Source: an uncultured Clostridium sp.
GTDB lineage: Bacteria > Bacillota > Clostridia > TANB77 > CAG-508
DNA: 34,033 nucleotides
Reading direction: 5' to 3'
NCBI GenBank assembly: GCA_947571515.1
Contig: CANOYI010000005.1
Span: 1 to 34,033 of the forward strand
In this document: one piece after another, positions 9,095-15,970 of the stretch
Layout: each line of letters opens with the position of its first letter
How positions within the stretch are numbered: the stretch's first letter is position 1
The notes under the pieces: generated by a model
The model's database searches: none
The model's input: only the letters and a program-made list of their open reading frames with translations
What the model was told of the DNA's origin: nothing
Made by a program: the position numbers and the translations under genes

Positions 9095-9295
9095 TTAATT
9101 CTTTAGTCTCTCCATTGCCCCTTTTGTTATATCAAATTTCTTCATTATGTCTGTATACTTAATCTTCTTATATTTTTTGAGATATTTTATTAACTTCTTT
9201 AGTATATCATCTTTTTCAAATATTTCAAATACTTTTATTTTTTCTTTTCTAACAAAGTCCGAAATAGCATAATCGATTTTCTTTTCCATATCCAT
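9095..9295 (-). pseudogene. C-terminal helix-turn-helix part of RAYT, separated by a frameshift
   Basis: This 66-residue frame lies directly after the RAYT stop codon, shifted by one base. Its end (KYTDIMKKFDITKGAMERLK) looks like the C-terminal helix-turn-helix found on longer Firmicutes Y1 transposases. The frame is open upstream to just before the RAYT stop, through residues VCEEEFSDIDMD. Removing one T from the TTT at 9322-9324 would join ...NIDYS to CEEEFSDID and give one protein of about 245 residues. No ribosome binding site precedes its own ATG. So it is probably the detached tail of the transposase; a separate small regulator is less likely. Confidence 0.6.
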
Positions 9296-9317
9296 ATCTA
9301 TATCCGAAAATTCTTCT

Positions 9318-9836
9318 TCACAAACTATAATCTATATTGCTAATAAATGCAATTTCTTCTTCTGTGAAAATTTCAGCTTTTTTAATTTGCCCATTTTGAT
9401 AAAAACAATAAGAATAATATTTATATTCACATTGATTTTTTACCATTTTTGCTTTTACTGGATTTTGATGAATATATTTAACACATTGAATCAATTGCCT
9501 TTTATCTAATATTGGTTCACTTTTGTAACGGTCACGAAAGACATATCCCACTCTTTCGTTTTCCATATAATTATAATATTTTGCATACATACTATTTACC
9601 TTTTGCATATATTTTGATAATTCTCCCCTGTTTTTTGTCTGTATCAATAAATGTGCATGATTATTCATGATACAAAAAGCAATTATTTTAAGATTCTCTT
9701 TATTTAAATTCTTTCGTATTAATTGTAAATATCGATTGATATATCTATCATTCTTGAATATAAATTCTTTGTTGATACCTTGCACCATCACATGAAAAAA
9801 AGAGGTTTCAAGATATTGTCTTGCAATTCTTGGCAT
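9318..9836 (-). CDS. REP-associated tyrosine transposase (Y1/HUH family)
   Basis: This 172-residue single-strand DNA transposase is of the IS200-like Y1 family. It begins MPRIARQ...FFHVMVQGINKEFIF, the usual RAYT start. It has the HUH metal-binding motif in NNHAHLLIQTKNRGELSKYM (about 58-77) and a downstream tyrosine-bearing helix (MYAKYYNYM, about 84-92), where the nucleophilic Tyr is expected. FRDRYKSEPI and YIHQNPVKAKMV follow, both typical of the family. The catalytic domain looks complete. The C-terminal DNA-binding tail appears to be cut off by a frameshift near 9322. The flanking inverted REPs at 9051 and 9959 are its likely substrates. The ribosome binding site is poor (GAGAGTG), which suggests low expression. 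Confidence 0.9.
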   Translation of the reverse strand: MPRIARQYLETSFFHVMVQGINKEFIFKNDRYINRYLQLIRKNLNKENLKIIAFCIMNNHAHLLIQTKNRGELSKYMQKVNSMYAKYYNYMENERVGYVFRDRYKSEPILDKRQLIQCVKYIHQNPVKAKMVKNQCEYKYYSYCFYQNGQIKKAEIFTEEEIAFISNIDYSL

Positions 9837-9958
9837 TGCTAATCACTCTCGCTTTCTTTGTTTATTCTTTTACCCCTTTTTATTATAATCCTTAATCTTT
9901 TTTACTCTCCCCATAAGTATTTTTCTTTTGTTTTCTTATCATGATTTCTAAAAGCTTA

Positions 9959-9991
9959 TCATGATTTTTTCCTCCGTCCCCAAAATCATGA
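9959..9991 (-). repeat. REP unit, family A, abutting deaminase stop codon
   Basis: An inverted copy of the unit at 9051 (CCTCCGTCCCC on the plus strand inside TCATGATTTTT...AAAATCATGA). Its last base directly precedes the stop codon of the dCMP deaminase gene (9992-9994), so it may also protect or end that transcript. Confidence 0.9.
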
Positions 9992-10462
9992 TTAATACTC
10001 CAACGAATCATCCTTTTCAATCCAATCCTGTACTTGCTCAATTCGATACTCCGTTTTAGTATCTCTCATTACCACTTCTTTGATTCCTGCATTGATTAAC
10101 ATTCTTTTACAGAAAGTACAAGGCCAATTATCTGTCACATATTCTCCATTTCTACTATTAATGCCAACCATATATAAAGTAGCACCAATCATATCCTTTC
10201 TTGCGGCACTAAGCATAGCATTCTGTTCACTATGAACAGATCTACACCTATCATATCCTTTTCCACTTGGCATATCACTCTTAATGCAATAACCTAAATC
10301 TAAACAATTTTTTCTCCCTCGTGGGGCACCAGAATAGCCAGTTGAAATAATTTCATCATTTTTTACAATGATACTTCCATAGTTATTTCTTAGGCATGTT
10401 CCTCGCTCTGCTACCGTTTCTGCAATATTTAAATAGTAATTAATTTTATCAACTCTCGCCAT
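9992..10462 (-). CDS. dCMP/deoxycytidylate deaminase family protein (ComEB-like)
   Basis: This 156-residue zinc enzyme should convert dCMP to dUMP in thymidylate supply. It has the deaminase signature: HSEQNAM (His ligand and catalytic Glu, about 77-83) and PCTFCKRML (two Cys ligands, about 114-122). It also has GYSGAPRGRKNC near the substrate and allosteric region, and an extra CxxLGYC segment typical of the ComE operon protein 2 group. The length fits. AGGAGGAG lies about nine bases before the ATG, with the family B palindrome starting just behind it. The gene follows the ABC-F gene on the same strand. Related cytidine deaminases act on other substrates, so specificity is inferred. Confidence 0.92.
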   Translation of the reverse strand: MARVDKINYYLNIAETVAERGTCLRNNYGSIIVKNDEIISTGYSGAPRGRKNCLDLGYCIKSDMPSGKGYDRCRSVHSEQNAMLSAARKDMIGATLYMVGINSRNGEYVTDNWPCTFCKRMLINAGIKEVVMRDTKTEYRIEQVQDWIEKDDSLEY

Positions 10463-10483
10463 ATTTTTGTCTCCTCCTTGATA

Positions 10484-10578
10484 TCCCCACTGGTTCCGGG
10501 TTTTTTTGGGGACACCTAGCTAAATAATTTTTAATTTAAAATAAAATTGTCCCCAAAAAAACCCGGAACCAGTGGGGA
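10484..10578. repeat. inverted palindrome pair, family B
   Basis: Two perfect 31-base inverted arms (10484-10514 and 10548-10578) enclose 33 AT-rich bases. Each arm is itself a hairpin: TGTCCCC and GGGGACA flank a loop containing CTGGTTCCGGG. The sequence differs from family A, but both share GGGGAC. It fills nearly the whole gap between the ABC-F stop codon (10584) and the ribosome binding site of the deaminase gene, and could act as a terminator or mRNA-stabilising fold. Confidence 0.88.
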
Positions 10579-10583
10579 CATTT

Positions 10584-12167
10584 TTATTCCACTCCTAAAT
10601 ACTCGTTATAGGTAACTTCTCTGTCGATGACTTGACCATCTTCCTTGATATCAATTATTCGATTTGCTACTGTTTGTGTCAATTCATGGTCATGTGAAGT
10701 AAATAAGATATTTCCAATAAATTTTTTCATCCCCTCATTTACAGATGTAATACTTTCCATGTCTAAATGATTAGTTGGCTCATCAAATAGCAAGAAGTTC
10801 GCACCTGATAACATCATTTTAGATAAAACACATCTTACCTTTTCTCCTCCTGATAAAACTTTAACTTGTTTTAAAGCTTCATCTCCAGAGAATAACATTC
10901 TTCCTAAAAAGCTTCTTACATAAGTTTCATCTGGGTCTTTTGAATACTTTCTAAGCCATTCGGTTACGTCTTCATTGGTATCAAATAAATAGTTGTTATC
11001 TTTTGGAAAATAATTTTGTGTAATCGTTGTTCCCCATACTAATTCTCCTTCATCTGGTTCCATTTCCCCTGCGATAATTTGGAATAATACAGTTTTAGCG
11101 ATTTCATTATCTGCCAAAAAGGCTATTTTGTCTCCTTGTTTTACATCAAATGATATTTTGTCTAATACCTTTACACCTTCCACTGTTTTAGAGATATTTT
11201 TTACTTGCAGAATTTCCTTTCCTGGCTCTCTTTCTGGTTTAAAATCTACATATGGATATTTTCTATTGGATGGTTTGATTTCATCTAATTCTATTTTTTC
11301 TAGTGTTTTCTTTCTTGATGTTGCTTGTTTTGATTTAGAAGCATTGGCACTAAATCTTGCAATAAAGTCTTGCAATTCTTTGATTTTTTCTTCTTTTTTC
11401 TTATTTTGTTCTCTTGCCTGTTTTAATGCTAATTGACTAGATTCATACCAGAAATCGTAGTTTCCTGGATAGACTTTGATTTTCCCAAAGTCAACATCTG
11501 CGATATGAGTACATACTTTATTTAAGAAATATCTATCATGTGATACAACAATTACTGTATTCTCGAATTCCATTAAAAAATCCTGTAACCAATTAATGCT
11601 TTTTAAATCTAAGTCATTGGTAGGTTCATCTAATAGTAGGACATCCGGATTTCCAAATAGACTTTGTGCTAATAAAACTTTTACTTTGTCTTTTGCTTCA
11701 ATTTCTTTCATTAATTTATAATGATTTTCTGGGACAATTCCCAAATCATTCAACAACATAGCTGCATCTGATTCTGCATTCCAACCGTCTAATTCCGCAA
11801 ACCTTTCTTCTAGTTTTGCTGCTTTCATTCCATCTTCTTCTGAAAAGTCTGGCTTTGCATAAATTTTTTCTTTCTCCTTCATAATGTCATAAAGTTCTCT
11901 ATTTCCCATGATAACCGTATCAATTACAGAAAATTCTTCAAAAGCAAAGTGGTCTTGCTTCAAAATAGAAAGTCTTTCTCCTTTGTCGATACTAACGTCT
12001 CCTTTGCTTGGTTCTATTTCTCCTGATAAAACCTTAAGGAAGGTTGATTTTCCAGCCCCATTGGCTCCAATAATTCCATAACAGTTCCCTTTACCAAATC
12101 GAATATTTACGTCTTCAAATAACACTCTTTTACCAAATCTAACGGTTACTCCGTTTGCACTTAACAT
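10584..12167 (-). CDS. ABC-F family ATPase (YbiT/YkpA-like)
   Basis: This 527-residue soluble twin-ATPase has no membrane segments. ABC-F proteins act on the ribosome in translation or antibiotic protection. The first domain has Walker A GANGAGKST (about 36-44) and Walker B VLLLDEPTNDLD; its signature motif is replaced by IEAKDKVKVLLAQ, as in YbiT relatives. The linker (about 240-300) is Lys-rich and coiled. The second domain has a divergent P-loop (ADNEIAKTVLF), an intact LSGGEKVR signature and LLFDEPTNHLD. This combination marks the YbiT/YkpA branch, a general translation factor rather than a resistance protein. AAGGAGGAG lies eight bases before the ATG, with a good promoter at 12194-12222. 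It is the first gene of the deaminase-tex series. Confidence 0.93.
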   Translation of the reverse strand: MLSANGVTVRFGKRVLFEDVNIRFGKGNCYGIIGANGAGKSTFLKVLSGEIEPSKGDVSIDKGERLSILKQDHFAFEEFSVIDTVIMGNRELYDIMKEKEKIYAKPDFSEEDGMKAAKLEERFAELDGWNAESDAAMLLNDLGIVPENHYKLMKEIEAKDKVKVLLAQSLFGNPDVLLLDEPTNDLDLKSINWLQDFLMEFENTVIVVSHDRYFLNKVCTHIADVDFGKIKVYPGNYDFWYESSQLALKQAREQNKKKEEKIKELQDFIARFSANASKSKQATSRKKTLEKIELDEIKPSNRKYPYVDFKPEREPGKEILQVKNISKTVEGVKVLDKISFDVKQGDKIAFLADNEIAKTVLFQIIAGEMEPDEGELVWGTTITQNYFPKDNNYLFDTNEDVTEWLRKYSKDPDETYVRSFLGRMLFSGDEALKQVKVLSGGEKVRCVLSKMMLSGANFLLFDEPTNHLDMESITSVNEGMKKFIGNILFTSHDHELTQTVANRIIDIKEDGQVIDREVTYNEYLGVE

Positions 12168-12193
12168 ATTTTCTCCTCCTTATAACTTTTAGT

Positions 12194-12222
12194 ATTATAC
12201 ATGATATAGATTGATTTTTCAA
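12194..12222 (-). promoter_or_regulatory. promoter for the ABC-F gene
   Basis: On the minus strand, TTGAAA (12222-12217), a 17-base spacer and TATAAT (12199-12194) end 26 bases before the ABC-F start codon. Confidence 0.75.
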
Positions 12223-12229
12223 GAAAATG

Positions 12230-12258
12230 TAGATTTTTTTTAATATCTGTGCTATAAT
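12230..12258 (+). promoter_or_regulatory. extended -10 promoter for the 63-residue gene
   Basis: TGCTATAAT (12250-12258) is an extended -10 element. The matching -35 (TAGATT, 12230-12235, 17-base spacing) is poor. It is arranged back to back with the ABC-F promoter. Confidence 0.6.
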
Positions 12259-12299
12259 AATATGGATGTTTTAAATTTATTTCATTAAGGAGGTATATT

Positions 12300-12491
12300 A
12301 TGTCTCGAAAATCAAACAACCACAAGTCAAGTAAGTATAAGAATCGTGGGGAGCGATTAGTCTCAAAATTATCCATGGAATTTGGCATTCAGTCGGCAAG
12401 TTATGCCAACAGAAAATCTCAGATATTATCCAGTGGATCTGACATTCAGTCAAATGAGGAGGCACAATATCCTAAAAAGGACCGGTCTTAA
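12300..12491 (+). CDS. small basic Ser/Lys/Arg-rich protein, unknown function
   Basis: This 63-residue protein starts MSRKSNNHKSSKYKNRGER. The N-terminal half is strongly basic; the C-terminal half is polar. It contains two similar short segments, FGIQSASY and SDIQSNEE. There is no membrane segment or signal peptide and I recognise no family. The gene has a full set of signals: extended -10 promoter, AAGGAGGT seven bases before the ATG, and a strong terminator (12477-12509). Its stop codon lies in the loop of that terminator, so ribosomes finishing translation would cover the stem. A nucleic-acid- or ribosome-associated role is possible from its charge, but this is only a guess. Confidence 0.6.
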   Translation: MSRKSNNHKSSKYKNRGERLVSKLSMEFGIQSASYANRKSQILSSGSDIQSNEEAQYPKKDRS

Positions 12492-12509
12492 TGCCGGTCC
12501 TTTTTTTTT
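12477..12509 (+). terminator. Rho-independent terminator with stop codon in the loop
   Basis: AAGGACCGG (12477-12485) pairs with CCGGTCCTT (12494-12502), followed by T residues to 12509. The TAA of the 63-residue gene (12489-12491) lies in the 8-base loop. Confidence 0.9.
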
Positions 12510-12696
12510 AATCATCAAATAATAATTTAATTCCCCATAATCCAGATACGCCAACTAGTCCATAAATAATCCTTGAAAGAATTGTCATATCTCCAAAAAT
12601 AGCTGCTACTAAATTAAAATTAAAAATTCCAATTAAACCCCAATTAATAGCACCTATAATAATTAATGCCAAAGCGATTTTGTCAACTACTTTCAC
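12508..12696 (-). CDS. DUF378 family small membrane protein (YuzA-like)
   Basis: This 62-residue protein has two hydrophobic segments (about 6-27 and 40-58) and the DUF378 pattern IIIGAINWGLIGIFNFNLVA followed by LSRIIYGLVGVSGLWGI. It should be an integral membrane protein; the function of the family is not established. The start is GTG, with AAAGGAGGGG about seven bases upstream. Its end meets the terminator of the convergent 63-residue gene. The 5' region contains a structured segment (12728-12866) that may control it. Confidence 0.88.
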   Translation of the reverse strand: MKVVDKIALALIIIGAINWGLIGIFNFNLVAAIFGDMTILSRIIYGLVGVSGLWGIKLLFDD

Positions 12697-12727
12697 TGGT
12701 TTCCCCTCCTTTGTTTTTTACTAGATA

Positions 12728-12866
12728 AGAACAAAAGAGGCATGATTAAATTTTTTGACTTTTTAAATTACTTTTCATGCCTCGTCTTTGTTCACTCGCC
12801 AAATTTGCTTTAGCAAATTTGTGTGAAACGCTTTATATTATAGGAAATTCATCGAACTTTCTATAA
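12728..12866. other. structured intergenic region between DUF378 and CapA genes
   Basis: This holds three inverted repeats. GAACAAAAGAGGCATGA (12729-12745) pairs with TCATGCCTCGTCTTTGTTC (12775-12793) around a 29-base AT loop. AAATTTGCT/AGCAAATTT is at 12801-12820. An AT-rich stem around TTCATCGAA follows at about 12836-12866. Read on the minus strand, the first hairpin is followed by TTTTGTTCTT and lies 30-100 bases upstream of the DUF378 start, so it could be a leader attenuator. Read on the plus strand, the last hairpin is followed by TTTAATTTTTTATT. Either a regulatory leader or a small RNA is possible; I do not recognise a known riboswitch. Confidence 0.45.
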
Positions 12867-13018
12867 TATAATTTAATTTTTTATTAGTATATGTTTTTCT
12901 CTAAAAATTATACATTTTATTGAATTTTTAGTTTTTTTGTGATAATTTGTTGTTAGGAAAATTGTCAAAAAGGTGGTTCCTTTTTGGCAAAAGTTACGGA
13001 AAAGGAGAATTTATCATT

Positions 13019-14338
13019 ATGCGAAGGAATCAAAGAGGAAGAGGAAATAGAAAAATTAAAGTTTTTAATAAAGAATATTCTGATGAAAAATTTATCAAAA
13101 ATTTATCCATTGCCATTATTAGTCTTCTTGCTATTTTATTATGTATTGCTATTTTTTATCAAATTTACCATTATATTCAACATCAACAATTTGTAAAAAC
13201 TGTTGATGAAAGTATACAACAAGGTATCTCAGATACCAATGCTTCTAATCAAAAGAAAACGGAAAAGAAAGAAACTGACACTACTTTTACCCTGACTGCT
13301 ATTGGTGACGTTATGTGTCATAATACGCAATATTTAGATGCTTATGTAGAAACAGAGGATGAAGAGAACAATTATGATTTTTCTTATGTTTTTGAAGATA
13401 TTTATCGTTATACAAAAATAACAGATATTACAATTGGTAGTTTAGAAACCAGTTTCGCCGGTAAAGAACGAGGATATAGTAATTATCCAACCTTTAATTC
13501 TCCTGATAATTTAGCCTATGATTTGAAAAAAATTGGAGTAAATATTTTATCTACTGCTGGAAATCATTGCTTAGATATGGGTTTTTCGGGACTTTCTAGA
13601 ACAATTGATGTTTTGAATGATGCTGATATTTCTCATCTAGGTACTTATAAAACCCAAGAAGATCGAGATGAAATTTTGTTTAAATATGTAAAAGGAATTA
13701 AAATTGCTTTTATCAATTACACCTACGGAACCAATGGTATTCCAGTTCCTTCTGGGCAAGAATTTTGTGTCAATCTAATTGATAAAGATTTAATCCAAAA
13801 AGACATTGAAAGTGCCAAAGACCAAAATGCCGAAATCATCGTAGCTTGTATGCATTGGGGCACAGAGTACCGAACAACATCCAATCCAGAACAAGAAGAA
13901 TTAGCTGATTTTCTATTTCAAAATGGAGTAGATATTATTTTAGGAAACCACCCTCATGTTTTAGAACCAATGGAAAAAAGGACTGTCACTTTAGAAGATG
14001 GAACGCAAAAAGATGGATTTGTGATTTATGCCTTAGGTAATTTTATTTGCGACCAAAATGCTGAAAATACAAGAAACTCTATTATCTTAAACTTAAAAAT
14101 AACAAAACACACAGATGGAAAAATCAGCATTGACCATGCCGATTATATTCCAATCTATATGTATAAAAATACCGCTTCAAAAACTAGAAGTATGAAATTA
14201 TTAGATATTGAAAAAATAATTAATGATTACGATACTGCTTTAATTAACGGTCTTCAACCATCTACTTCACAGGAACTGTATAATAATTTGAAAGTTCAAC
14301 TAGAAAAGATTACAAGTATTGTAGGACCTGAATTTTAA
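13019..14338 (+). CDS. CapA-family membrane-anchored metallophosphatase-like protein
   Basis: This 439-residue protein has a basic N-terminus, one membrane anchor (about 29-51), a Lys/Thr/Glu-rich spacer and an outside domain of the CapA/PgsA type. Motifs of the calcineurin-like fold are present: AIGDVMCHNTQY (about 95), STAGNHCLDMG (about 180), ACMHWGTEY (about 278), ILGNHPHVLEP (about 310) and YALGNFICD (about 338). Family members are linked to poly-gamma-glutamate capsule synthesis, but many act alone on cell-wall or capsule polymers. No capB or capC neighbours are seen, so a poly-glutamate role is not supported. The start is the ATG with AAAGGAG eleven bases upstream; an in-frame TTG at 12947 is unlikely. 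A REP pair follows the stop codon. Confidence 0.88.
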   Translation: MRRNQRGRGNRKIKVFNKEYSDEKFIKNLSIAIISLLAILLCIAIFYQIYHYIQHQQFVKTVDESIQQGISDTNASNQKKTEKKETDTTFTLTAIGDVMCHNTQYLDAYVETEDEENNYDFSYVFEDIYRYTKITDITIGSLETSFAGKERGYSNYPTFNSPDNLAYDLKKIGVNILSTAGNHCLDMGFSGLSRTIDVLNDADISHLGTYKTQEDRDEILFKYVKGIKIAFINYTYGTNGIPVPSGQEFCVNLIDKDLIQKDIESAKDQNAEIIVACMHWGTEYRTTSNPEQEELADFLFQNGVDIILGNHPHVLEPMEKRTVTLEDGTQKDGFVIYALGNFICDQNAENTRNSIILNLKITKHTDGKISIDHADYIPIYMYKNTASKTRSMKLLDIEKIINDYDTALINGLQPSTSQELYNNLKVQLEKITSIVGPEF

Positions 14339-14356
14339 AAATTTACTTTTGAGCAC

Positions 14357-14474
14357 GCCCTGATTTTGGGGACGGAGGAAAAAATCATGATGATAACAAA
14401 TTTGTGATTATTTACAAATTATAACCTATCATGATTTTTTCCTCCGTCCCCAAAATCATCCCCAAAATCAGGGC
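14357..14474. repeat. REP pair (BIME-like), family A
   Basis: Two inverted family A units (14357-14391 and 14426-14474) lie between the convergent CapA and M20 genes, ending six bases from the M20 stop codon. The outermost bases are GCCCTG and CAGGGC, unlike the ends of the 6048 copy but complementary to each other. The right arm has one extra GATTTTGGGGAT segment. It probably serves as a terminator for both genes. Confidence 0.9.
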
Positions 14475-14480
14475 ATACAT

Positions 14481-15842
14481 TTAAGAAAGGTCCCTCTCTC
14501 CCTGTTGCGATTGATTTGTATATATTTTTTCATCAGTAGATTGCTCTTTCCCTATCGTTGCTATTCCTTCTACTTCGCACTTATAACTATCTTTAAATCT
14601 TTCTTTAATAAGTTCTTGGGCGGTTTTTGTTAAAACCTTCGTTCCTGTCTCTATATGTATCTTTTCTGTTCTTTCATTTTTATTATGACTTCCTCCTGTA
14701 GATGGAATAAAAATCATCGTTTTTTGCTTTGCTGGAATATATCCTGTATCTTGTCCTGCTTCTGATAGTTTTTCTATATACTCAATTTGATTTTCATCAC
14801 ATACCTTTGCAATAACTGCATTTAATTCTTGACTTGTTATTGCTGGTGTCCCTTTTGATATGACTCTTGCATTTACTTTTGTTCTGGTCTTATTTTCCAC
14901 TTTTTTAACAATTTTTTCAAAATCTTCTAAAACCTTTTCTGGTGTATTCTCTCCAAATAACCTAAAATCAATGCGAGCTTCAGCTTGTTCTTTTATTTGA
15001 TTATATCCTCTGTCATCATTGATTGTCCCTCCGCCAACTTGACTAGCTCTTCCTAATCCTTGTTTTTCATATTTTTTTCCAAGCTTATATACCTTTCTTC
15101 CTATAAAACATACTGCATCAAATGGATTTTTTCTTTCTTTCATTGGCGTAGAACCAGTATGTGCTGCTTCCCCTTGGACATCATATTCAATTCTCACGGC
15201 TGACCCAACACAATTAATGATTGCTATTTGTTCCTTTCCACTTTTTTTGTATCTTTCATCTAATGTCTGATATTGCTCTATGTGCGATTCTAAAGAATAA
15301 TCTATCTCCTCTTTTGTAAAAATTTTTTCTACTTCTTGTATTCCCTTTGTGTTTTCCATTAAATAAGACTTTCCTTGTTCTATTGCTTCTCTTAAAGTAA
15401 TCTTATTTCCATCTACAATTTGATCTAAATCTTTTTCTTCTATGTCTCCACTTAAATATTTACTTCCTATACAAGCATTACCAAATCTAGTAGATTCTTC
15501 ACATGCATAGATAGCAACTTTGATAATTCCATTTATTTTTTTACTTTTTAATAAATTTTCTGCCGTTTGAAGAGCTGATATGACTCCTACTGGTCCATCA
15601 TATTGTCCTCCATTGTCAACTGAATCAGTATGAGATCCCATTGCTAATGTTTTTTCTGGATTGTTCCCTATTGCAATACTTCCGCAAATATTTCCTACTT
15701 TGTCTACCGTTATTGTCATTCCTAATTCTTGCATTTTTTCTATTACTTTTATTTTATATTTTATATCTTCTTCTGTATATGCCAATCTATTAATTGGCTC
15801 GTTTGAATCAAAATCAAAAAAATCTTCTAGTTCTACCATCAT
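14481..15842 (-). CDS. M20 family zinc amidohydrolase (N-carbamoyl amino acid hydrolase/allantoate amidohydrolase type)
   Basis: This 453-residue cytoplasmic enzyme of the M20/HyuC/AllC group hydrolyses amide or carbamoyl bonds. Metal and catalytic residues are visible: GSHTDSVDNGGQYDGPVG (His and Asp ligands, about 68-85), ACEESTRFGNACIGS (Glu-Glu, about 112-126), SHIEQ (about 190), GEAAHTGSTPM (dimer-domain His, about 226) and PSTGGSHN (C-terminal His, about 383). The substrate cannot be told from sequence. The C-terminal about 30 residues (EVEGIATIGKEQ onward) extend past the usual family end and are polar. AAGGAGA lies before two adjacent ATGs; either could be used. The gene has its own promoter at 15871-15899. 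Confidence 0.9.
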   Translation of the reverse strand: MMVELEDFFDFDSNEPINRLAYTEEDIKYKIKVIEKMQELGMTITVDKVGNICGSIAIGNNPEKTLAMGSHTDSVDNGGQYDGPVGVISALQTAENLLKSKKINGIIKVAIYACEESTRFGNACIGSKYLSGDIEEKDLDQIVDGNKITLREAIEQGKSYLMENTKGIQEVEKIFTKEEIDYSLESHIEQYQTLDERYKKSGKEQIAIINCVGSAVRIEYDVQGEAAHTGSTPMKERKNPFDAVCFIGRKVYKLGKKYEKQGLGRASQVGGGTINDDRGYNQIKEQAEARIDFRLFGENTPEKVLEDFEKIVKKVENKTRTKVNARVISKGTPAITSQELNAVIAKVCDENQIEYIEKLSEAGQDTGYIPAKQKTMIFIPSTGGSHNKNERTEKIHIETGTKVLTKTAQELIKERFKDSYKCEVEGIATIGKEQSTDEKIYTNQSQQGERDLS

Positions 15843-15870
15843 TATTTCTCCTTCTTTTTATGATGATGGT

Positions 15871-15899
15871 ATTTTATCACATTATGTTTACTTTTTCAA
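15871..15899 (-). promoter_or_regulatory. promoter for the M20 hydrolase gene
   Basis: On the minus strand, TTGAAA (15899-15894), a 17-base spacer and TAAAAT (15876-15871) lie 28 bases upstream of the start codon. Confidence 0.65.
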
Positions 15900-15919
15900 G
15901 TCAAATGTTTTATTTTATG

Positions 15920-15955
15920 AAAAAACAAGATAGACTTCAAATCTCTACCTTGTTT
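15920..15955 (-). terminator. terminator of the corA-like gene
   Basis: The 12-bp arms 15923-15934 and 15944-15955 have one mismatch. On the minus strand they are followed by six T residues (15925-15920). It separates the CorA gene from the M20 gene. Confidence 0.75.
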
Positions 15956-15970
15956 CAATTACTCATTATT

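Larger units (their letters stand above)
9051..9991. mobile_element. RAYT unit: transposase gene bounded by inverted REP hairpins
   Basis: A Y1-type transposase gene and its downstream helix-turn-helix fragment are enclosed exactly by two REP units of family A in opposite orientation (9051-9084 and 9959-9991). This is the arrangement known for REP-associated tyrosine transposases, single-copy relatives of IS200/IS605 that are thought to spread REP palindromes. The unit lies between the stop codon of the dCMP deaminase gene (9992) and the ribosome binding site of tex (about 9044). Related REPs at 6048 and 14357 lie within 5 kb on either side. A tandem direct repeat CTTATCATGATTT (9935-9947 and 9955-9967) precedes the distal REP. 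Confidence 0.8.

Noticed and set aside
10584..12167. Antibiotic-resistance ABC-F protein
   Set aside because: The degenerate first signature and second P-loop and the linker match the YbiT/YkpA branch, not known resistance groups.
12161..12388. 75-residue minus-strand frame overlapping the ABC-F start and the 63-residue gene
   Set aside because: It overlaps a well-supported plus-strand gene and both divergent promoters, and has no ribosome binding site.
12947..13018. 24-residue N-terminal extension of the CapA-like protein from a TTG
   Set aside because: The ATG at 13019 has the better ribosome binding site, and the basic residues before the membrane anchor start there; the upstream part includes a hairpin (12964-12988).
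13019..14338. Poly-gamma-glutamate capsule operon
   Set aside because: Only the CapA-like gene is present; no CapB/C/E neighbours.
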